Assembly: GCA_963748405.1 (NCBI GenBank)
Contig: CAVVIT010000007.1
Coordinates: 372,001-436,000 of the forward strand
DNA from: Fen-1273 sp963748405
Lineage (GTDB): Bacteria > Bacteroidota > Ignavibacteria > UBA10030 > UBA6906
Reading direction: 5' to 3'
DNA: 64,000 nt
This document shows positions 33,018 through 38,936 of this stretch, piece after piece. Below the pieces are notes generated by a model. That model did not search any database. It was not told the DNA's origin and worked only from the letters and a program-made list of their open reading frames with translations. The position numbers and the translations under genes were made by a program. The stretch's first letter is position 1. Each line of letters begins with the position of its first letter.

Positions 33018-33413
33018 TCAGTGTGTGCCTGTGTCCCTGATGTCCGATCTGCTTCTGACGACGTCGCGGAGCACGTCCGCCACTTTGCCGAATTCCTGCG
33101 TCTTGTCGAAGAAGTATTCCGCCCCGGCTTCGTGGCTTTTTTTCCTGAGCTGGGGGAGGGGATGGTTCGTCAGTATCACGACGATCGTCGAGGGGCGTTC
33201 CCGCTTGATCGCCTCGAGGACGTCGATGCCGCTCCCTCCGGGCATCAGGAGATCGAGGACCACGACGTCGGGATTCACCCGGCGGAATGTCTCGATCCCC
33301 CCCGGGACGTCGCAGGCCTTGCCGGCGATTTCGATTCCCTCGATGCTGCCGAGCCGGCAGCAGAGCCGTTCCCGGAGTATGAGGGAGTCGTCCACGATCA
33401 ATACGCGCACCAT
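33018..33413 (-). CDS. Stand-alone receiver (CheY-like) response regulator
   Basis: 131 residues, a receiver domain only: acidic pair DD at 8-9, phospho-acceptor Asp54 in VVVLDLLMPGG, Thr/Asn in ILTNHP and a Lys in FFDKTQEFG. There is no DNA-binding or enzymatic output domain. It is the first gene of a probable operon with the TolC-like channel, adaptor and RND pump, behind a promoter-like element. It could act by binding a partner protein; the histidine kinase at 34249-35730 is a candidate phospho-donor. Linkage to efflux regulation is inferred. Confidence 0.9.
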   Translation of the reverse strand: MVRVLIVDDSLILRERLCCRLGSIEGIEIAGKACDVPGGIETFRRVNPDVVVLDLLMPGGSGIDVLEAIKRERPSTIVVILTNHPLPQLRKKSHEAGAEYFFDKTQEFGKVADVLRDVVRSRSDIRDTGTH

Positions 33414-33441
33414 GTGTGTCCCGGTCTGTTAACGGATGGTG

Positions 33442-33471
33442 CAATATAGAGTTTCACGGCCGGGCCGACAA
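33442..33471 (-). promoter_or_regulatory. Promoter of the receiver/efflux operon
   Basis: On the minus strand TTGTCG (33471-33466) and TATATT (33448-33443, followed by G) are separated by 17 bases. The same element reads TTG-N20-TATATTGC in Bacteroidota style, two bases off TAnnTTTG. It ends 28 bases before the receiver ATG at 33413. Confidence 0.6.
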
Positions 33472-33490
33472 TTGGTAAAAGGCGGTTTTT

Positions 33491-33529
33491 CCTGTAGTCC
33501 GGGGACTACAGGAACACCGCCCTGCGGTG
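33491..33529. repeat. Two adjacent hairpins in 200-base intergenic gap
   Basis: A palindrome CCTGTAGTCC-gg-GGACTACAGG at 33491-33512 and a smaller hairpin CACCGC-cct-GCGGTG at 33515-33529. They lie between the NarL-type regulator (ending 33617) and the promoter of the receiver gene, all on the minus strand. They may end the two-component transcript, but no T-run follows on the minus strand. Confidence 0.55.
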
Positions 33530-33616
33530 CCGTCTTTCCCTATGACGTTCGTCCGGAATGAATATTGCATCCAGGGGGGGAAACAGGGGGTTTGTGCGCG
33601 CCGGGGCGCGCGAGCG

Positions 33617-34252
33617 TCAGCGGGGGAGGAGCCGGTGCCGGGTTGCGTAATGCGAGATTTCGACGTCGTTCTTGAGCGAGAGTTTTTCCATGATCCTGTC
33701 GCGGTAGGTCCGGACCGTTTTCACGCTGAGCGAGAGCTCGAGGGCGATCTCCTGTGCGGTTGTTCCCGCGGCCAGGCGCAGGAGCACCTGGTACTCCCGG
33801 TCCGAGAGAGCTTCGTGGCCGGTCCTGCCGGTGTCGGAGGCGAGGTCGCCGGCGAGCTTCTCGGCGAGCGCCGGGCTCACGTACCTCCCGCCGGAGCATA
33901 CCTTCCGGATCGCGCTCACGAGCTCCGTCGTCGCGCTCTCCTTCATCAGGTAGCCGGCAACGCCGGCTTTGAGGAGTCTCGGCGCAAGCTCCGACTCGGG
34001 GTGCATGCTCAGGACGAGGACCGGGAGCGACGGCCTCTCGCGCCGGATCTCCTTGATCACGTCGATACCGCTCTTTCCCGGCATCGAGAAATCAAGTATC
34101 ACGATGTCCCACGTCTCGGCCGCGACGCGTGCGATGACCTCGTCCCCGTCCAGTGCTTCGCCGGCGACCTTCATGTCGGGGGATTTCTCGATCACCTGCT
34201 TCAGCCCGGCGCGGACAATCGGGTGGTCGTCGGCTATGAGTATCTTGATCAT
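33617..34252 (-). CDS. NarL/FixJ-family response regulator
   Basis: 211 residues. The receiver domain has DDH at 8-10 and phospho-acceptor Asp54 (VILDFSMPGKSG), with Lys in LMKES. The C-terminal LuxR-type helix-turn-helix reads LSDREYQVLLRLAAGTTAQE, then IALELSLSVKTVRTYRDRIM. It binds DNA when phosphorylated. The start overlaps the stop of the histidine kinase gene (ATGA), so they form a cognate pair. Confidence 0.95.
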   Translation of the reverse strand: MIKILIADDHPIVRAGLKQVIEKSPDMKVAGEALDGDEVIARVAAETWDIVILDFSMPGKSGIDVIKEIRRERPSLPVLVLSMHPESELAPRLLKAGVAGYLMKESATTELVSAIRKVCSGGRYVSPALAEKLAGDLASDTGRTGHEALSDREYQVLLRLAAGTTAQEIALELSLSVKTVRTYRDRIMEKLSLKNDVEISHYATRHRLLPR

Positions 34253-35730
34253 GCGCGGGGAGGGACGATGGACTCTGCGGGATGAGGCTCCGGCTCCGCC
34301 GCGGGAGGGAGCGTGAGCGTGACGGTGGTTCCCCCTTCCGGGGCTTTCGAGAGCGTGACCTCTCCCCCGAGGATCAGCGCCCGTTCCTTCATTCCCATGA
34401 TGCCGAACGAACCGGGAGCACCGATCTGGTCTTCCGTCACCCCTTTGCCGTCGTCACGGACGGTGAGCAGGAGCGTCCCCCGGCTGATCTCCATGGCGAT
34501 CTCGACGCGTGTTGCCCCGGCGTGCCGGGCGACGTTCGTGAGCGCCTCCTGGACGATCCTGTACACGGCGGTCGCCCTGTCGCGGTCGGTGAGCTCTTCC
34601 GCCCCCCGGAACCGGATCTCGCAGGCGATCCCCGTCCTGTGCTGGAAGTCGTCCGCCAGCCACTCGACGGCGGCGTTCAGCCCGAGGCTGTCCAGGAGGA
34701 CGGGTCGGAGCTGCGTGATGATCCGTCTCATCGTCTGCACGGTGGTGTCGATGAGCGCGGACATCGATTCGAGCTTCTCCACGATGATGTCCCTCAGGGG
34801 CCCGGCGTCCCCGGCCGGGAGCACCTCTTCGAACGACGCGATGTCGAACTTGAGCGCCGTCAGGGCCCCCCCCAGCTCGTCGTGTATCTCCCGCGCGATC
34901 GCTCCCCGCTCGGATTCGCGCGCCGACTGGAGGTGCGTCGAGAGGCGCCGGAGCTGCTCCCGTGAGGCGCGGATCTCCTCGTATGCCCGCACCCTGTCGC
35001 TGATGTCCCTGAGTATGACCTGGGAAGCGGGGAGGCCTCCGTACGTGATCCGCGAAGCGATGGCCTCAAGGTAGAATTCCTGCCCGTCCCCCCGCGTCGC
35101 CTTCACGAGGAGCGGTCCTTCCTTCTGGACTTCGTCGGGACTCGCCGTCATGCGGCGGAGAACGTCGTCCTTGTACGCGGGGGGGACGAATTCGAGGAAC
35201 AGCCGGCCGATAAGCGCCTCGCGCGATTGTGCCAGGAGGAGCCGGACGGTGGCTTCGTTGACGTACACGATGGTGCCGGCGGCATGCACGACGATGGCTT
35301 CGGGAGAGAGGTCCACGAGCGCCCGGTACCGCTCCTCGCTCTCGCGCCTCGCGTTTTCGAGGTTGACCCGTTCGCTCACGTCCCGGACGACGCTGATCAC
35401 CATCGTCCCCCCGGGAGCTGCGACCGGGCTGAGGCTGATGTCTGCGGGGAACTCGGAACCGTCTTTGCGCCTTCCCGGGAACGTTCCCCCGGAGCCCATG
35501 GCGCGCACCGTTGAAAGGGAGTAGTACCGCGTCCGGTGCGCACGGTGGTTCTCACGCGAGCGGTCCGGGACGAGCAGTTCGACCGGCTTCCCCTGGAGCT
35601 CCCCTCTATTATATCCGAAGAGGACGTACGCCTTGCTGTTCGCCCCGGTGATGACTCCGTGTTCGTCCGTCAGAACGACAGCGTCGGGGAGATACTCGCA
35701 CACGGCTATGACTTCCCGGGGATCCGTCAT
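34249..35730 (-). CDS. PAS-PAS sensor histidine kinase (HisKA_3 type)
   Basis: 493 residues, no membrane segment. PAS 1 spans residues about 8-125 and PAS 2 about 130-250, each closing with a typical VVRDVSERV or ILRDISDRVRAYEE. The HisKA_3 dimerisation domain has the site ERGAIAREIHDELGGALTAL (His283), and the HATPase domain has QEALTNVARHAGAT, VRDDGKGV and GSFGIMGMKERALILGG. This is the NarX/DegS type that pairs with NarL regulators such as the next gene. The signal is probably an intracellular one sensed by PAS (redox, oxygen or ligand); it is not known. Confidence 0.95.
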   Translation of the reverse strand: MTDPREVIAVCEYLPDAVVLTDEHGVITGANSKAYVLFGYNRGELQGKPVELLVPDRSRENHRAHRTRYYSLSTVRAMGSGGTFPGRRKDGSEFPADISLSPVAAPGGTMVISVVRDVSERVNLENARRESEERYRALVDLSPEAIVVHAAGTIVYVNEATVRLLLAQSREALIGRLFLEFVPPAYKDDVLRRMTASPDEVQKEGPLLVKATRGDGQEFYLEAIASRITYGGLPASQVILRDISDRVRAYEEIRASREQLRRLSTHLQSARESERGAIAREIHDELGGALTALKFDIASFEEVLPAGDAGPLRDIIVEKLESMSALIDTTVQTMRRIITQLRPVLLDSLGLNAAVEWLADDFQHRTGIACEIRFRGAEELTDRDRATAVYRIVQEALTNVARHAGATRVEIAMEISRGTLLLTVRDDGKGVTEDQIGAPGSFGIMGMKERALILGGEVTLSKAPEGGTTVTLTLPPAAEPEPHPAESIVPPRA

Positions 35731-35837
35731 GTCCTAAGTTACAAAAACCGGGTGAAAACACCAAAAGCACAATATTTTCACTATATTGAGCGCTGGCCGG
35801 AAAGGCCGGACGTTCGATCACACACATCCATCCCACG

Positions 35838-37217
35838 ATGGGCAACCGGACATTCACAACCCTGATCCTGATTCTGCTGGTGAGCCCGGCATCATTTGCT
35901 CAGGGAGAAAGTCCCCTCGAGCGGTCGTTCCGGGAGAGTCTCCGCCGCACGACGGATTCGACGATCGCCGTGGACCGCTCGTACGCGGACACCGTTCTCG
36001 CTCACGGCGATGCGGCGACGGCGGGCGCGCTTGCGCTGCTCGGGTCATGCATCGATTCACTCGTGAAGGCGTCGGAGGATTCTCTCGACGGGCCGGCGAA
36101 GCTCAGGATACGATCGACGGAGCTTTCCATGCGCACGACGATCGGCGTCCTGGGATTCCCCGTGAGGCTGGCCGTCCAGTCGCTCCGCCGTTCGTTCGAG
36201 AAGGAACTCCCCGCGATGATGGGCCGGATGAGCGTCTGCGCCGGCTGCTCGACCCCCGGCGCGTACGAGGCGGCGAGGGGCGTCTTTGCGGAGGCGGCCG
36301 ACAGCCTCCTCGGCGCGTGCGCCGATTCGATGGCGTCGCTCGTCGAATCGTGGGAGAATGCCCTTGACGATTCGGTCGTGTCGTTCACCGATTCGGTGCT
36401 CTACGAGATCGAGATATTCAAGTCCGGTTATGTCGATCCGCGCGAGACGGAATCGGTCTCCCGGCTCGTCGCGAGCGGAAGCATACAGACGCACACGTCG
36501 TACCGGGGGCGTGACAACGGCGTGAACGAGTCCGCGTTCGGCCCTTCGCTGACGTACCATCACAGGAGCGGCCTCTATGCCGGGGGCGCCGTCGGATGGG
36601 TCAGCCATCCGGGATCGGGACCCGACGACGTGAGCCTGAGCGCGGGATACGAGTTCGACGCTTCGTCGTCGTTCGATGGTTCGGTGGCGTACACGCGTTA
36701 CTGGTATTCGGACAGCAGCACGCGCCCGCAGGCGGTCACGAACCAGAACCTCGAGGGAATGTTCACGCTGGATCTCGACGCGGTGAGCCTGACGGGGACG
36801 CTTGCGTATGATTTCGGGGGAGGGAGCGGGGGGGCGGAGTTCACGACGTCGCTCGACGCATCGAAGGACATCCTGGTCCCGGGACGCGTCCTCGGCGGAA
36901 GCCTTCTGCTCGCCCCGACGGTGACCGCGACGTGGGGGGACCAGGACGAGCGGCTTCTCCAGAAGCGGCTGGCGCGGGTCAAGAAGAAGGTCGTCGTCGT
37001 CAAAAGCGCAAAGCCCACGCTGATGTTCGGCATACTGGACTACGAGTTCTCGTTCCCCGCCCGGCTTCACGCGGGGAAATTCAGTTTCGAGCCCGCGTTC
37101 GGGTACGTCATACCTGTCAATGTCCTTGACAGCGGGCGCACGCTCCTGAACAAGGATCCCAGTACCTCCACTCCCTACGCGAGCTGCTCGCTCACGGTAT
37201 CGATGACCGTCCAATGA
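35838..37217 (+). CDS. Exported protein with helical N-half and beta-barrel-like C-half
   Basis: 459 residues, not a known family to me. Signal peptide MGNRTFTTLILILLVSPASFAQ. Residues about 25-190 are helical and Ser/Ala/Asp-rich, including a MSVCAGCSTPG turn with two Cys. From about 215 the sequence switches to alternating strands (SIQTHTSYRGRDNGVNES, SGLYAGGAVGWVSH, FDGSVAYTRYWYSDSS, LTGTLAYDFGGG, FSFEPAFGYVIPV) typical of an outer-membrane barrel, ending SLTVSMTVQ. Its stop overlaps the ribonuclease start (ATGA). It could be a partner or exporter for that enzyme. A possible -10 box TATATTG lies at 35782-35788. Confidence 0.7.
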   Translation: MGNRTFTTLILILLVSPASFAQGESPLERSFRESLRRTTDSTIAVDRSYADTVLAHGDAATAGALALLGSCIDSLVKASEDSLDGPAKLRIRSTELSMRTTIGVLGFPVRLAVQSLRRSFEKELPAMMGRMSVCAGCSTPGAYEAARGVFAEAADSLLGACADSMASLVESWENALDDSVVSFTDSVLYEIEIFKSGYVDPRETESVSRLVASGSIQTHTSYRGRDNGVNESAFGPSLTYHHRSGLYAGGAVGWVSHPGSGPDDVSLSAGYEFDASSSFDGSVAYTRYWYSDSSTRPQAVTNQNLEGMFTLDLDAVSLTGTLAYDFGGGSGGAEFTTSLDASKDILVPGRVLGGSLLLAPTVTATWGDQDERLLQKRLARVKKKVVVVKSAKPTLMFGILDYEFSFPARLHAGKFSFEPAFGYVIPVNVLDSGRTLLNKDPSTSTPYASCSLTVSMTVQ

Positions 37218-37597
37218 CGAACGTGCTGAAGCGCCTCCTGCTGCTCCTTGCCCTTCTCCCGCTCCCCGTGCGCTCCACGGGCGCGGAGAGGCCCGTTTCC
37301 GGGCCCGCACTTGAATCCCCCCGCGGCGGCCGGGAGAGCGTTCCCGCGTACGCGAAGGACGTCTTTGCGTACGTGCTGAAGCACGGCCGGGCGCCGCGCG
37401 GCTACGTGGGAGACCGCGTGTGGCAGAACAGGGAACACCGGCTTCCCGCCCGTGGTGACTACAGGGAGTACGACGTGCATCCGAAAGTCCGGGGCGTCAA
37501 CAGGGGCCCCGAAAGGATCATCGTGGACATCGCCGCCCGGGCAGGCTGGTATACGGGCGACCATTACCGCACATTCATCATGATGCCAGGGCAATGA
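37214..37597 (+). CDS. Secreted guanyl-specific ribonuclease, RNase Sa/barnase family
   Basis: 127 residues with a signal-like N-terminus (NVLKRLLLLLALLPLPVRSTG). The mature part has the complete microbial RNase pattern: QNREHRLP near 71-78, YREYDV with the catalytic Glu85, GPERIIVD with Arg101 and WYTGDHYRTF with catalytic His117; this is closest to Streptomyces RNase Sa. It would cleave RNA after guanosine once exported. The start overlaps the upstream barrel-like gene and the stop overlaps the barstar-like gene, both as ATGA. There is no strong ribosome binding site of its own, so translation is probably coupled. Confidence 0.93.
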   Translation: MTNVLKRLLLLLALLPLPVRSTGAERPVSGPALESPRGGRESVPAYAKDVFAYVLKHGRAPRGYVGDRVWQNREHRLPARGDYREYDVHPKVRGVNRGPERIIVDIAARAGWYTGDHYRTFIMMPGQ

Positions 37598-38097
37598 CAG
37601 GACCCCTATCGTGGCCGGCGCTTCTGAAGCGGACTCCCGCCTGGGCCCATCTCGCCGCGGTCCCCAGGACGCGCGTCGAGGAATTCGCCGCAACGGCGCC
37701 GCCGAAAAAGCATGCCGCGGTCCGCATCCTGCGGGGGAAGAAATGCACCGGCAGGGAAGAGCTCCTCGAAGAGTTTGCCCGGGGGCTCGACTTCCCGGAC
37801 TACTTCGGCGGGAACTGGGATGCACTGGAGGACTGCCTGAGGGACCTGGAGTGGCTCTCGGCCGAGGCGTTCGTCCTGATCATCACGAACGCGGAGCAGG
37901 TGCTGAAGAACAGCCCGGGGGAGCTCGTGACATTCGCCGGCATTCTCTCGTCCGCCGCCGCGCACTGGTCCGCCGCCGATCCCCCGGCCTCGTTCCACTG
38001 CGTCTTTCAGTGCGAGCCGGAAAGCGCCGACGACCTGAAACGCCGGCTTGCCGGGGGGGAATCGTCCCCGCCTGAGGCCCCCGGAGAACGCGTCTGA
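37594..38097 (+). CDS. Barstar-family ribonuclease inhibitor
   Basis: 167 residues. Residues 60-85 match barstar: FPDYFGGNWDALEDCLRDLEW aligns with the barnase-binding helix and loop, with Asp80 in the position of barstar Asp39 and Asp76 in that of Asp35. VLIITNAEQVL and a final strand FHCVFQCE complete the small alpha/beta fold. There is an N-terminal extension of about 40 residues. With no signal peptide it stays inside and protects the cell from the RNase encoded just upstream. Confidence 0.92.
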   Translation: MTGPLSWPALLKRTPAWAHLAAVPRTRVEEFAATAPPKKHAAVRILRGKKCTGREELLEEFARGLDFPDYFGGNWDALEDCLRDLEWLSAEAFVLIITNAEQVLKNSPGELVTFAGILSSAAAHWSAADPPASFHCVFQCEPESADDLKRRLAGGESSPPEAPGERV

Positions 38098-38141
38098 TGC
38101 ACTAACCCACAACAACCCACACAACATACGGGAGGCATGCC

Positions 38142-38480
38142 ATGAAGAAACTCTTTCCGATTCTCGTGCTCATCGCGGCGATCCTCGCCGTCGGCCCGCA
38201 GGCCTCGGCGCAGAAGAAAGACGCGAAATCGAAGACCGCGGCGGCAAAGAACGTGGATCCCGCGGTCGGCAAGACTGCGGACGGCAAGACCGTCTATGAA
38301 GGGTCCAAGGGAGGGTTCTATTACCTCACCGACAAGGGTGCGAAATCCTACGTGAAGGATTTTGTCGGAGCGAAGATCGTGGGGAAGACGAAGGACGGCC
38401 AGAACATCTACGAGGGCCCCAAGGGCGGGAAGTTCTACTATACGGCCAAGGGGGACAAGGTGTACATGAAGGGGAAGTAG
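38142..38480 (+). CDS. Small exported protein with two PBCV basic-adaptor-like repeats
   Basis: 112 residues. Signal peptide MKKLFPILVLIAAILAVGPQ, then a lysine-rich linker and two copies of a roughly 25-residue unit: GKTVYEGSKGGFYYLTDKGA and GQNIYEGPKGGKFYYTAKGD. The pattern G..(V/I)YEG.KGG.(F/Y)YY...G.K.Y matches the PBCV-specific basic adaptor domain, a small basic module of unknown or nucleic-acid/surface-binding function. GGGAGG lies 8 bases before the ATG. A strong terminator follows. Confidence 0.85.
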   Translation: MKKLFPILVLIAAILAVGPQASAQKKDAKSKTAAAKNVDPAVGKTADGKTVYEGSKGGFYYLTDKGAKSYVKDFVGAKIVGKTKDGQNIYEGPKGGKFYYTAKGDKVYMKGK

Positions 38481-38488
38481 CCCTTCTC

Positions 38489-38509
38489 TGCCGCTGGAGC
38501 GGCATTCGC
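38489..38509. repeat. Short palindromic repeat, copy 2 (CCGCTGGAGCGGCATTCGC)
   Basis: The palindrome TGCCGC-tgga-GCGGCA at 38489-38504 and its flank repeat the 19-base element at 30517-30535 with one change. It sits between the stop codon of the PBCV-like gene and its terminator. Confidence 0.5.
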
Positions 38510-38542
38510 CGGGGGGACCGCGTGCGGCCCCCCCGTTTTTTT
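38510..38542 (+). terminator. Rho-independent terminator
   Basis: A GC-rich hairpin, GGGGGG-a-CCGC-gt-GCGG-CCCCCC, at 38511-38534 is followed at 38536-38542 by seven T. It ends the transcript of the exported repeat protein, 30 bases after its stop. Confidence 0.9.
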
Positions 38543-38555
38543 GTGCCCCGCCGGG

Positions 38556-38586
38556 TTGACTTATATTAGGCCATATATTATATTTG
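38556..38586 (+). promoter_or_regulatory. Strong promoter, TTGACT-N17-TATATTTG
   Basis: TTGACT (38556-38561) and TATATT (38579-38584, with TG at 38585-38586) are 17 bases apart, a near-perfect sigma-70 promoter and also an exact TTG-N20-TAnnTTTG match of Bacteroidota type. It starts 13 bases after the preceding terminator, and the 76-residue gene begins 99 bases downstream. Confidence 0.8.
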
Positions 38587-38684
38587 TCTTAGAAATAAAG
38601 GGCCTTTGCGGAATAATATCGCAATACTGAAGGTCTTTTATCTCTTCCAACGACAAAAAGACGACATACGACAGGATACGAGAA

Positions 38685-38915
38685 ATGAATGACATGGCGG
38701 GAGGCATACACGATTTGCTCCGGTCCAGGCGGGCCGAAGTCGAACGGGTCGCGGAATCCCTCGGCATCGCCGCACAGGCCGTGGATTCGGGGTCGCTGAC
38801 GGCGGAACAACTGCACCTGATCGCGACCGGGCTCAGGGACGTGCAGGGAGAGCTGCAGGATCTGAGCGACTCGCTGACATCGCTGGCGGAATCGGGAGAG
38901 GAGGGATCCCGCTGA
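38685..38915 (+). CDS. Small hypothetical protein, helical, 76 aa
   Basis: A soluble 76-residue protein predicted almost entirely helical (IHDLLRSRRAEVERVAESLG, LTAEQLHLIATGLRDVQGEL, LSDSLTSLAESGE), with heptad-like leucines that suggest a coiled coil or helical bundle. No family is recognised. A strong promoter lies upstream, which supports it as a real gene although the leader is long and AT-rich. On the opposite strand a frame spans the same bases, but it has no protein-like features. Confidence 0.6.
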   Translation: MNDMAGGIHDLLRSRRAEVERVAESLGIAAQAVDSGSLTAEQLHLIATGLRDVQGELQDLSDSLTSLAESGEEGSR

Positions 38916-38936
38916 TCCGGCATCTGTAAGGGGGGG

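Noticed and set aside
38561..38923. Minus-strand frame opposite the 76-residue gene
   Set aside because: Ser/Arg-rich translation with no features; the plus-strand gene has a strong promoter upstream.
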